Assembly (NCBI GenBank): GCA_002339165.1
Contig: DDJS01000150.1
Location: 9,431-27,581, forward strand
Reading direction: 5' to 3'
DNA length: 18,151 nucleotides
Source of the DNA: Cellvibrionales bacterium UBA2618
GTDB lineage: Bacteria > Pseudomonadota > Gammaproteobacteria > Pseudomonadales > Porticoccaceae
In this document: positions 1-6,750 of the stretch, piece by piece
Position numbering within the stretch: position 1 is the stretch's first letter
Layout: each line of letters starts with the position of its first letter
The notes under the pieces: model-generated
Seen by the model: the letters and a program-made list of their open reading frames with translations, nothing else
The model's database searches: none
Told to the model about the DNA's origin: nothing
Translations under genes and position numbers: made by a program

Positions 1-791
1 TCATCACGCATCTCCGAACGCACCTTCTTGGCCTGCTCCATGTCATTTTGGATAGTAAAGATCACCTCGCCCCACTCGCAGGCAAATGTTCTCCCTCGCC
101 CACTTTGACCTGCCTGGACGATCACCGGATGCCCTTGAGGAGATGGCGGCACAGTAAACGAACCCTTGGTTTGAAACCATTCACCGTTGTGCTCAATCGG
201 GTGCACCTTGTCGGGGTCGGCAAAGATACCGCTGTGCTTGTCGAATTTTATGGCATCTGGCTCCCATGAATTCCACATATTGATGACGCTATGCATCATC
301 TCGTCGGCCCGATCATAGCGGCGATCGTGCTGAATAGTGCTCTTAGCCCCCATATTAAAGGCCTCTGAATCGTTGAGTGAGGTCACCACATTCCACCCAG
401 CGCGCCCGCCAGTCATGTGGTCGAGGGTCATCATGGTGCGAGCAATGTGAAATGGCTCATAGTACGTGGTCGACAGCGTCGCCGCCAAACCCAGATGCGT
501 GGTGCTCATTGCCATGGTCGCCAAGATCGGTATCGGATCCATTTTGACCACTCGGATACCATTTTTAACCGCTTCTTTGTGATCCGCCCCATAGATATCG
601 GGCAGCGCTAAACGATCATCAAAAAAACCAAAATGGAACTTTCCATCTTCCAATGCTCGCGCTATGCGGCGGTAGTAATCGGGGGTAAGAAAGTCTCCGG
701 CTGACTCCATATGTCGCCATGACGCTGGGTAGTTCGAACAATTTTGCGCTTGCATAAACCCAACCATTATGATCTGTCTATCTTTTGGCAT
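1..791 (-). CDS. NtaA/SnaA/DszA-type flavin-dependent monooxygenase, N-terminal 263 codons (3' end outside window)
   Basis: This is a reduced-flavin-dependent oxygenase of the luciferase-like superfamily, in the nitrilotriacetate / dibenzothiophene-sulfone monooxygenase subfamily. The frame is open from the ATG at 791 to the window edge. It carries the hallmark block GGRAGWNVVTSLN at about residues 129-141, preceded by the STTYYEPFHIARTMMTLDHMT segment, and later the AGQSGRGRTFA block of the FMN-binding barrel. The family is usually about 430-450 residues, so roughly 40% is missing beyond position 1. I chose 791 because GAGGGG lies about 10 bases upstream; an in-frame ATG at 827 would add 12 residues (MPESEYLRGEEA) but has no good ribosome site. 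Such enzymes need an NADH:flavin reductase partner, and none is visible here. A sigma70-like promoter with a dyad over the -10 lies upstream at 895-923. The family is clear; the substrate is unknown (amine, sulfone or heterocycle oxidation are all possible). Confidence 0.9.
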   Translation of the reverse strand, partial: MPKDRQIIMVGFMQAQNCSNYPASWRHMESAGDFLTPDYYRRIARALEDGKFHFGFFDDRLALPDIYGADHKEAVKNGIRVVKMDPIPILATMAMSTTHLGLAATLSTTYYEPFHIARTMMTLDHMTGGRAGWNVVTSLNDSEAFNMGAKSTIQHDRRYDRADEMMHSVINMWNSWEPDAIKFDKHSGIFADPDKVHPIEHNGEWFQTKGSFTVPPSPQGHPVIVQAGQSGRGRTFACEWGEVIFTIQNDMEQAKKVRSEMRD

Positions 792-851
792 TGCTTCTTC
801 ACCCCTCAGGTACTCGGATTCAGGCATCAATTAACGTCACTACCGATTGAT

Positions 852-872
852 AGCTGGATCATTTGATGATTA
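852..872. promoter_or_regulatory. Second operator-like element upstream of the DszA-like gene
   Basis: The segment holds CTGGATCATT then GATGATTA, giving ATCAT-N3-ATGAT. The same two words, CTGGATCATT and GATGATTA, occur in the gntR/hyuA divergent region (6651-6671), there with an N5 spacer. The shared words suggest a common regulator. The shorter spacer makes this the weakest of the three copies. Confidence 0.35.
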
Positions 873-880
873 GATTAGTA

Positions 881-896
881 ATTAGTCCAGACCAAT
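881..896. promoter_or_regulatory. Candidate GntR/HutC-type operator upstream of the DszA-like gene
   Basis: ATTAGTCCAGACCAAT is an imperfect dyad: TTAGTCC against TTGGTCT on the other strand. Its core TAGTCCAGACCA matches 10 of 12 positions of TGGTCTAGACCA, the type of site bound by HutC-subfamily GntR repressors (recalled family knowledge). It overlaps the -10 end and start point of the predicted promoter. The regulator would be the GntR protein at 5888-6619. Confidence 0.5.
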
Positions 897-1055
897 AATA
901 CGATCATGAATGCCGAGCGTCAACCGAAGAAAGCGGCTACCCACGCCAAAGCGGTCGAACAACACCTGCATTAGCGTGGCACCGACGTAGTCATTTTGCC
1001 AACCGCATTGGCGACTGCGGTGACCGGTCACAATGACGATAGGCGGTCCGGTCAC
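882..1055 (-). other. Short coding-like frame, 57 codons, unidentified; possible small gene or remnant
   Basis: A minus-strand frame from a GTG at 1055 to TAA at 884-882 reads with natural-looking codon choice and ends in VGSRFLRLTLGIHDRIIGLD. I do not recognise a family. No convincing ribosome site precedes the GTG, and the frame closes at a TAA just upstream of it. The opposite strand also has a semi-open frame (ATG 906, one TAG at 972-974, then open to TAG 1134-1136), so one or both may be chance. It overlaps the predicted DszA-gene promoter. The rest of the gap between 828 and 1204 holds the operator-like sites and the direct repeat listed separately; I see no clear terminator for the transporter gene. 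Confidence 0.25.
895..923 (-). promoter_or_regulatory. Sigma70-like promoter for the DszA-like gene
   Basis: Reading the minus strand, TTGACG (923-918) is followed by exactly 17 bases and then TATTAT (900-895). Each hexamer matches the consensus at five of six positions. Predicted transcription would start near 888, leaving a leader of about 95 bases before the ATG at 791. The dyad at 881-896 covers the last -10 bases and the start point, a classic repressor position. Caveat: the element lies inside a short coding-like minus-strand frame (882-1055), so either the frame is not a gene or the promoter lies within its end. Confidence 0.6.
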
Positions 1056-1057
1056 AA
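1017..1057. repeat. Tandem-spaced direct repeat GCGGT(GA)CCGGTCACAA
   Basis: CCGGTCACAA occurs at 1024-1033 and again at 1048-1057, 24 bases apart. Each copy is preceded by GCGGT (1017-1021 and 1043-1047), with a two-base difference in spacing. The first copy also forms the perfect palindrome TGACCGGTCA (1021-1030). This could be a pair of protein-binding sites on near-adjacent helical turns, or a small duplication within a short coding frame. Confidence 0.5.
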
Positions 1058-1204
1058 CCTTAATTTGCCGATATTACCGGCGTATTTTTACGCTCAAAAC
1101 AATCGATTCATTAATGTGATAAACGGCAAAAAATAGGCCTTTAATCGAATCAACGTTGCTGCGCCAACGACCGCCCAAGGAATTCCTCACAACCACAGGC
1201 AACG

Positions 1205-2074
1205 CTAGGACAACAACACGACCACAGATAGCGTAATAAGAGCACCACCTACAATTTCCAGCAATGGGACTTTTTCTTTAAACACATAAATACCGAAGAG
1301 CAGACTGAGCACAATTTCAATCTGCCCGAGCATGCGCACCGACGCAACCGACATCATACTGAAGGCCACAAACCACAAAAATGTCGTACCGGCCGCGATA
1401 GCTCCAGCTAGCGACGATTGGCGCCAGCTTTGAATGCACGCCAACAGTTCTGTCGGGCGCCATAGCATGAGGCACGCGCCCATCAACAGAGTCTGGATTA
1501 CGGTTGCCAGACAGGACGTCAATATCGCCCGCTCCAACACATCGTATTCGCCAAGACAGTCCATCGCGAGGCGAAAAAATACCGAGCAGGAGCCGAGACA
1601 GAGCCCAGCTAACAGACCGAGCGCAAGCGATTTTTTATGCGCTAAAAAACCTACCAGACCAGTGTTACTGCGCGCGTTAGCGATCAACAAAATCGCCACA
1701 CAGCCCACCGATATAGCCACAGCTAACCGAGCGTCAGGAATCAATGACAGCAGCAGCATCTCAAACAGGGCAGCTTGCAGAGCGTCGGTTTTAGATAACG
1801 CAATGGCGGTGGCAAAATTACCGCTTTCAAATGCATAACCGAGCACAATGGTAAATATAATTTGTACGATGCTGGCCAGCAAAAGCCACGCGAAAAATTC
1901 CGTAGCAGGATCAAAGGCGAGCAATTTAGACCCGCCAACAACCACTAGCAGAATGATCACCGAAAACGGCAGGCCAAAAATAAAGCGCACAAAGGCGCTA
2001 CCGTAGATACCTAGTTGGCGCCGCGATTGTCTTTGAATAACCGAGCGTATGGTCTGACCAAGCGCCGCGCCCAA
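1205..2074 (-). CDS. EamA/DMT-superfamily transporter, start uncertain
   Basis: This is a strongly hydrophobic protein of about 289 residues with roughly ten membrane segments in two EamA-like halves, ending in a typical final helix (LEIVGGALITLSVVVLLS). It is probably an inner-membrane exporter or importer for the cluster's substrate or a product; substrates cannot be read from sequence. It follows the HpaB-family gene, whose stop is at 2136, and is likely co-transcribed. The start is odd. The frame is open up to a TAA near 2148, and the conserved first helix appears to begin before residue 1 (PYFWIVATLGAALGQTIRS). The only conventional start codon in that stretch is TTG at 2074, with no clear ribosome site at the usual distance. 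An ATT at 2110 would give a full first helix. The end shown for the start is therefore a lower bound. Confidence 0.8.
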   Translation of the reverse strand: MGAALGQTIRSVIQRQSRRQLGIYGSAFVRFIFGLPFSVIILLVVVGGSKLLAFDPATEFFAWLLLASIVQIIFTIVLGYAFESGNFATAIALSKTDALQAALFEMLLLSLIPDARLAVAISVGCVAILLIANARSNTGLVGFLAHKKSLALGLLAGLCLGSCSVFFRLAMDCLGEYDVLERAILTSCLATVIQTLLMGACLMLWRPTELLACIQSWRQSSLAGAIAAGTTFLWFVAFSMMSVASVRMLGQIEIVLSLLFGIYVFKEKVPLLEIVGGALITLSVVVLLS

Positions 2075-2135
2075 GGTCGCGACAATCCAAAAATACGGCT
2101 CGCCTAAAATACTTGAAAACCCGTTAAATAGCCGG

Positions 2136-3701
2136 TCAGGTTCGGGTTAAATCGACGTTGCTAATGCGCTCGTCGTCGACCTTTTTGTTTACCAATTCAT
2201 CGCCATTGCAGCCCTTTGCGCAGCAACGGCCCGGTTGGCGATCAACCTTCATGCCCTTGCCAAGCTCCAGCGCGCCGCGATCAAACAGCGCCTGCACCAA
2301 CTCGGAACGCGCCTCGACGTTGTAGTTGCGCAGTATCTCCAACTTCATCGCCTCGGGGGAACCGCCCCCGTGAAGGCTGATAACCGAATACCAACCGCCG
2401 GTTTCAGAGGCTGTCAAATCCTCTATAAAGCGTGCCACATTGGCCCGATGCTGATAGGGCACGTCTGGATGACCGCGCAACACATCGCTCAACATGGCTG
2501 CGGTCGATGGATTATGATCCTCCTCCGGCGACGGCAATGCCACCACCAAACCCCCAGAGAGGTCGTGCGCCAATCGGTGCATGTCATAAATCTGATTGGC
2601 GAGCAATAGCTTGCCTATATTGGAGTACACTCGGTCGGGCCTAAAGTTACCCGCCGCGTCATGCACCCCCATGGTCGAGGCGGCGATACCACAGGCATAA
2701 AATCCTTCGGTGATTTTGATCAAATCGACCATTTTCTCGCGCATGTGCGGGGTTTTTTCGTAATCCAAGCCATTGGCTTCGGCGATCATTGCCCCAGCGC
2801 CAATCAACAGATCGCCGAAGCCGGCGCGCGCGCCAATACAGCTGTGCCGGTGATGAGTGGCATAGTTGGTCGTCATGATGTGCGCTTCGTCGGTTTCACC
2901 GTCGATAAACACGCGCTCCATAGGCACAAACACATTATCAAAATAGGCCACCGCGACCGACTGGGCGAATTTGGCGCTGAACATGGCCGCAGGATTACCT
3001 GGGCGTCCAGCAGGTCGGGAGACGATGGTAATGCCCGGCGCATCGATCGGCACCGCGCAGGCAACGGCGAAATCCTTGTCCTCCGGTTGCATCCGACGGC
3101 ACGGCATTACCAAGAATTCGTGCATGTAGGGACCACCGGTTATGATCGCCTTGACGCCTGAGATGACGATGCCGTCAGCGCGGCGTTCGGTCACGTGCAC
3201 ATAGCTATCGGGCTGCACTTGCTGCGAGGGGCGCTTGGAACGGTCGCCCTTGCCGTCGGTCATGGCCACGCCGATCGACAGGTCGTTGCTCTGAGCATAC
3301 TCGATGTAATTCAGAAGGCGCGCGTGATTTTCGCCACCGTGGGTTTCATTGATCAGCCAAGTGGCTTCGAACAGCGCATTAAACGCATCGTGGGTCAAAT
3401 AGCGTTGCGCGCAACCGGCAAATTGACAAGTCAATCTCACCGCTTCTAATTTGTCCAAAAGATCTTGGTGACTGCGGTTGATGGCCAAAAATCTGTTGGT
3501 TGGACGGCCGTCCAAGCCCGCCGTTGTCATGATCGATTTATAGTCATCCACGTGTGCAAAATCATAAGTAATTCCGGTGGCGTTAATGCCCGGCTCAAAG
3601 CGCGGTTCATCGGCCACTGAATCGACCAACTCACCACCAAGATAAACTACCGGTTTGATCGACCGCAACGATTCTCGATATTCTTCAGCTGTTTTCATCA
3701 T
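2136..3701 (-). CDS. HpaB-family flavin-dependent monooxygenase (4-hydroxyphenylacetate 3-hydroxylase-like)
   Basis: The protein has 521 residues, the usual family length plus a tail. It opens with the family signature MKTAEEYRESLR, then AMTDGKGDRS at about 146-155 and the acyl-CoA-dehydrogenase-like middle domain. The related 4-hydroxybutyryl-CoA dehydratases bind an iron-sulfur cluster through three cysteines and a histidine. Here the segment C97-A-Q-R-Y101 has Tyr where the second cysteine would be, and the HRHSCIGARAG segment has Ala where the third would be. I therefore favour an FADH2-using hydroxylase over a dehydratase. A C-terminal extension has a Cys cluster (GRCCAKGC) and a charged end not typical of HpaB. 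Start: ATG 3701 with AAGG about 9 bases upstream; a second ATG follows immediately at 3698. No HpaC-type flavin reductase is in the window. It is divergent from the CaiB gene, sharing an 85-base regulatory gap. The substrate is unknown. Confidence 0.88.
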   Translation of the reverse strand: MMKTAEEYRESLRSIKPVVYLGGELVDSVADEPRFEPGINATGITYDFAHVDDYKSIMTTAGLDGRPTNRFLAINRSHQDLLDKLEAVRLTCQFAGCAQRYLTHDAFNALFEATWLINETHGGENHARLLNYIEYAQSNDLSIGVAMTDGKGDRSKRPSQQVQPDSYVHVTERRADGIVISGVKAIITGGPYMHEFLVMPCRRMQPEDKDFAVACAVPIDAPGITIVSRPAGRPGNPAAMFSAKFAQSVAVAYFDNVFVPMERVFIDGETDEAHIMTTNYATHHRHSCIGARAGFGDLLIGAGAMIAEANGLDYEKTPHMREKMVDLIKITEGFYACGIAASTMGVHDAAGNFRPDRVYSNIGKLLLANQIYDMHRLAHDLSGGLVVALPSPEEDHNPSTAAMLSDVLRGHPDVPYQHRANVARFIEDLTASETGGWYSVISLHGGGSPEAMKLEILRNYNVEARSELVQALFDRGALELGKGMKVDRQPGRCCAKGCNGDELVNKKVDDERISNVDLTRT

Positions 3702-3720
3702 GTAAAAAAACCTTGTGTAA

Positions 3721-3743
3721 TAGTCTAATCATATAGCATGATT
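3721..3743. promoter_or_regulatory. Candidate operator in the divergent hpaB-like/caiB-like gap
   Basis: TAGTCT is followed by AATCAT-ATAGC-ATGATT, a perfect 6-base inverted repeat with a 5-base spacer (3727-3732 and 3738-3743). The arrangement matches the gntR/hyuA gap, where TAGTCTGGATCAT-N5-ATGATT occurs. A further TTAGTCCGTAC at 3762-3772 resembles the left half of the 881-896 site. On the plus strand TTGTGT (3713-3718) and CATGAT (3738-3743) could be weak -35/-10 hexamers, with 19 bases between them, for the CaiB gene, which would place the dyad within the promoter. Confidence 0.5.
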
Positions 3744-3786
3744 GCAACTTAAATCTAGCCTTTAGTCCGTACTTTTGGAGCCACTC

Positions 3787-4980
3787 ATGTCCAGCAGTGA
3801 AAAAGACAGCACTTCATCGAGCATAAATTCCGCGCTTTCAGATATCAAAGTGCTGGATTTGGCGACCTTTATCGCAGGCCCCTATTGCGCGACCTTTCTC
3901 GCCGAATTTGGCGCCGACGTGGTCAAAGTAGAGCTTCCAGGGAGCGGTGACCCATTGCGCAAATTTGGCACCATGACCGATTGCGGTGACAGCCTTGTAT
4001 GGCTCAGTGAGGGCAGAAACAAGCGGTCGATCGAGCTCGATTTGCGCTCTGAAGAAGGCAGCGCGACGCTGAAAAAATTGGTCGCCGAAGCCGATGTGTT
4101 ATGCGAAAATTTTCAAGTGGGTACGCTGGAAAAATGGGGGTTGGGAGCCGACGTATTACAGGCCATTAACCCCGACCTCATCATTGCACGAGTCACCGCT
4201 TATGGGCAGACAGGGCCTTACAAAAACCGTCCGGGATTCGGCCGAATAGCTAACGCCTTTAGTGGCATTTCTTATCTTTGTGGTGAACCGGATGCGCCCC
4301 CAGCTTCCCCGGGCACCGCCACGCTTTCAGATTATATGTCGGGGGTTTATGCAGCGCTCGGCGTGCTGGTTGCGCTGCAGGCGCGACCTAAAACCGGTCG
4401 CGGTCAAATCGTCGACATCGGCCTCTATGAAAGTATCTTTCGCATCTTGGACGAACTCGCTCCCGCCTATGCGCATCGAGGATTTGTACGCGAACGCATG
4501 GGGGCCGGCACCGTCAATGCCGTACCTCACAGCCATTATCCTACCAAAGACGGGCTCTGGGTCGCCATCGCCTGCACCAACGACAAGATTTTCAACCGCC
4601 TCGCAGTACTCATGAATCGCGAGGAAGTCACCGGTGAAGGTATCTATGGCAGCATTGTTAAACGCGAAGCAAAACGACAGGAAATCGATGCCTTTGTCAC
4701 CCACTGGACCACGAGTTACACCCGCGAAGAAATTCTTGCCCTGTGCGAACAAGGCGAAGTTCCCTGCGGGCCAATCTATAGCATTGAAGAGATCTTTGAA
4801 GACCCACAGTACGCAGCCCGCGACAACTTGGTCACGCTCGATGACAGCCAGATTGGCAAGATCACCATGCCCAATGTCTGCCCGCGACTGTCGGACACGC
4901 CGGGGCGAGTCAAGTGGGCCGGGCGAGCACTGGGTGCCGACACCGAAGAAATACTCAAGGACTGGTTAGGGTCGACCTAA
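3787..4980 (+). CDS. CaiB/BaiF family CoA-transferase (class III)
   Basis: The product has 397 residues, typical of class III CoA-transferases, which move CoA from a donor thioester to a carboxylate through an aspartyl-CoA intermediate. The N-terminal block LSDIKVLDLATFIAGPYCAT, then EFGADVVKVE, RNKRSIELDLRS and ADVLCENF are diagnostic. The likely catalytic Asp is D182 in LSDYMSGVYAALGVL. I chose ATG 3787, preceded by GGAG at 6 bases; a TTG at 3775 is in frame but would put the GGAG inside the gene. It is divergent from the HpaB-family gene and converges on the HpcH/HpaI-like gene, sharing four bases of stop-codon sequence (4977-4980). CaiB-type transferase plus a citrate-lyase-beta-type enzyme is the pair used to activate and cleave branched dicarboxylic acids such as itaconate/citramalate; that assignment here is inference. 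Confidence 0.92.
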   Translation: MSSSEKDSTSSSINSALSDIKVLDLATFIAGPYCATFLAEFGADVVKVELPGSGDPLRKFGTMTDCGDSLVWLSEGRNKRSIELDLRSEEGSATLKKLVAEADVLCENFQVGTLEKWGLGADVLQAINPDLIIARVTAYGQTGPYKNRPGFGRIANAFSGISYLCGEPDAPPASPGTATLSDYMSGVYAALGVLVALQARPKTGRGQIVDIGLYESIFRILDELAPAYAHRGFVRERMGAGTVNAVPHSHYPTKDGLWVAIACTNDKIFNRLAVLMNREEVTGEGIYGSIVKREAKRQEIDAFVTHWTTSYTREEILALCEQGEVPCGPIYSIEEIFEDPQYAARDNLVTLDDSQIGKITMPNVCPRLSDTPGRVKWAGRALGADTEEILKDWLGST

Positions 4981-5879
4981 CCGCGGTGAATTTTTGCCGC
5001 AGCCATCACCGCGTAAGCCTTTTCAACGATCGGGTAGTCAACAAAATAGCCGTCCACCTGAATAGAGGCTGACCCTTTCGACTCGGCAGCTTCAAACGCT
5101 GCGATGACCTTCTTTGCCTTGTCGATTTCTTCCGCGCTAGGCATGTAGGATTGATTGGCAAGTTCGACCTGCTTTGGATGGATCAGTAGCTTCCCCTGAA
5201 AACCAAATTTCACCCCGGTCGCTACGGATTGTGCGTAGCTGTCCATGTCATTTAACTGAATATGCACGGTATCGATCGGTGCCTCAAGCCCGTGGGCCCG
5301 CGCGCTTAGAATCATGTGCCCGCGAACGTAACCAAGCTCGGTTTCATCGGCGCTCCACTTTATGCCAACGTCGCGCGTGAAGTCACCTGCGCCGAATGAA
5401 AAGCGCTTCATACGCCCTGGCATCGCGCAAATTTTGTCCAGGTTTTTCATGCCGTAACCAGTTTCGATGATCGGCATTAAATCGATTGATCCGACCTCCA
5501 ATCCGCGCTCGCGCTCATACTCCGACAACGCCCAGTCGATCGCATACAATTCTTCCGGGCGCTCCAACTTTGGCAACACCACACCATCCAACCAAGGGCC
5601 AACGATAGCGTCGAGATCGCGAAAACAGTAGGCCGTGTCGATCGCATTGATGCGTATGTAACCTAGCGACCCCTCCCCAGCTTTTAACGCTTCAACAACC
5701 GTTTGGCGAGCCGCGGGTTTATCGCGATCGGCGCAGGCATCTTCCAAATCGAGTATCACAGCGTCGGCACCGTAGCTGAATACTTTGTTAATTTTATCGG
5801 CATGATTGCCTGGCACAAACAAAAAACTACGCCGGCTTTCGGGACTGTTTCGACTGAGGTTATTTTGCTGTTGAGTCAC
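4977..5879 (-). CDS. HpcH/HpaI aldolase/citrate lyase beta-like protein (acyl-CoA lyase family)
   Basis: The product has 300 residues, the normal length for CitE-like/malyl-CoA and citramalyl-CoA lyases, Mg-dependent TIM-barrel enzymes that cleave or form C-C bonds next to CoA thioesters. Visible signatures are SFLFVPGN (18-25), VILDLEDA (41-48, with metal-region E46-D47), RIN (76-78), LPK (102-104), MPIIETGYG with E139, and FGAGDFTRDVG with D166. The start is GTG at 5879, with AGGAG about 12 bases upstream and only 8 bases after the gntR stop, so the two genes form an operon. The stop TAG overlaps the convergent CaiB stop. Partnership with a CoA-transferase argues that the substrate is a hydroxyacyl-CoA, but citrate-lyase-beta homologues have diverse roles. 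Confidence 0.9.
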   Translation of the reverse strand: MTQQQNNLSRNSPESRRSFLFVPGNHADKINKVFSYGADAVILDLEDACADRDKPAARQTVVEALKAGEGSLGYIRINAIDTAYCFRDLDAIVGPWLDGVVLPKLERPEELYAIDWALSEYERERGLEVGSIDLMPIIETGYGMKNLDKICAMPGRMKRFSFGAGDFTRDVGIKWSADETELGYVRGHMILSARAHGLEAPIDTVHIQLNDMDSYAQSVATGVKFGFQGKLLIHPKQVELANQSYMPSAEEIDKAKKVIAAFEAAESKGSASIQVDGYFVDYPIVEKAYAVMAAAKIHRG

Positions 5880-5887
5880 GATAAGGG

Positions 5888-6619
5888 TTATCTCCTGTAG
5901 CTTAGATTAAACGAATAGGTAAATCGACTCGCTGGGTGCTCGCTCACAGAAACCTCCAGTAGCTTGCCCTGCGCATCTCGATAGCGACGCACCATAATTA
6001 GCGACGCACTGTTGGGTTCGACCCCGAGCAGTTTGGCGCGTTCATGACTGACGCTGCCGGCGAGTATTTCTGCATTAATTTCCATTGCTTCGACGGCAAA
6101 GTTCTCCTCAATGAGTTTGAAGACCGGACTGCTGGTCTTACTGATAAGGTCGCGAACGCGGTTGTAAGCCCGCGGAACATAAATTTCAGTTAGACACACC
6201 GCTATATTTTTGTGCGTTTTACGAATGGTTTCGATCTTAGTCCAACGACTGCCGACATCGCACTTTAAAAAGTTTCCCAAAGTTATATCCGACACCAAGT
6301 TGATCGATTGCAAAATCTCTCGCTGGGTATTTTCCGGATACTGAAACAACTCATCCACCGAGCGAACTTCCTGAACCATCAGCTCGATCGGCTTTGACGA
6401 GGTTACGATGGTTCCCAGGCGACGGCGGCGGCTGATCATGCCTCGATTCTGTAAATCATCCAGTGCAGAACGAATGGTGAAACGGCTCACTGCAAAATTT
6501 TCCGAGAGCGCCTGTTCCGAGGGCAATTGGTCGCCCACCTGCCAGGTTCCCTTTTCAATGTCGCCAAGGATGATCTGCGAAATTTCTCGATAACGTGCTA
6601 TAGAAGACTTTTTTTTCAT
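5888..6619 (-). CDS. GntR-family transcriptional regulator, HutC subfamily (UTRA domain)
   Basis: The 243-residue protein has an N-terminal winged helix of GntR type, about residues 10-75 (GDQLPSEQALSENFAVSRFTIRSALDDLQNRG, split here as its two helices), then a UTRA effector domain from about residue 90 to the end. UTRA proteins are usually repressors released by a pathway metabolite. It is the only regulator in the window and sits between the two transcription directions, so it is the best candidate to act at the dyads at 881-896, 3721-3743 and 6645-6669. Start: ATG 6619; the ribosome site is weak (GGATTTT). The predicted -10 at 6678-6673 lies just upstream of the 6645-6669 dyad, which suggests autoregulation. 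It is co-transcribed with the downstream HpcH/HpaI-like gene. Confidence 0.93.
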   Translation of the reverse strand: MKKKSSIARYREISQIILGDIEKGTWQVGDQLPSEQALSENFAVSRFTIRSALDDLQNRGMISRRRRLGTIVTSSKPIELMVQEVRSVDELFQYPENTQREILQSINLVSDITLGNFLKCDVGSRWTKIETIRKTHKNIAVCLTEIYVPRAYNRVRDLISKTSSPVFKLIEENFAVEAMEINAEILAGSVSHERAKLLGVEPNSASLIMVRRYRDAQGKLLEVSVSEHPASRFTYSFNLSYRR

Positions 6620-6644
6620 TTGGCAACAAAATCCGGCTTGATTT

Positions 6645-6669
6645 ATTAGTCTGGATCATTGAGGATGAT
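6645..6669. promoter_or_regulatory. Candidate operator in the divergent gntR/hyuA gap
   Basis: ATTAGTCTGGATCAT is followed by TGAGG and ATGAT, giving ATCAT-N5-ATGAT (6655-6659, 6665-6669). The core TAGTCTGGATCA matches 9 of 12 positions of TGGTCTAGACCA. The right-hand end falls at the predicted gntR transcription start. A related sequence, AATCAT-AAC-GATTATT, follows at 6682-6697 and may be a second, weaker site nearer hyuA. Confidence 0.5.
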
Positions 6670-6672
6670 TAC

Positions 6673-6701
6673 ATAAAAATGAATCATAACGATTATTACA
6701 A
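6673..6701 (-). promoter_or_regulatory. Possible gntR promoter
   Basis: On the minus strand TTGTAA (6701-6696), a 17-base spacer and TTTTAT (6678-6673) match the sigma70 hexamers at four of six positions each. The start would fall near 6666, inside the operator-like dyad. I found no good sigma70 pair for hyuA on the plus strand in the same gap, only A+T-rich sequence around 6703-6713. Confidence 0.3.
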
Positions 6702-6750
6702 GTTATTTATATCGATAGTCGAATCTATTTGCATTTTAGGAGGGGTTTAA

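Noticed and set aside
2136..3701. 4-hydroxybutyryl-CoA dehydratase identity for the HpaB-family protein
   Set aside because: The expected second and third iron-sulfur cysteines align with Tyr101 and an Ala, so the cluster cannot be built in the known way.
3775..3786. TTG start for the CaiB gene
   Set aside because: The GGAG ribosome site lies within it and at ideal spacing for the ATG at 3787.
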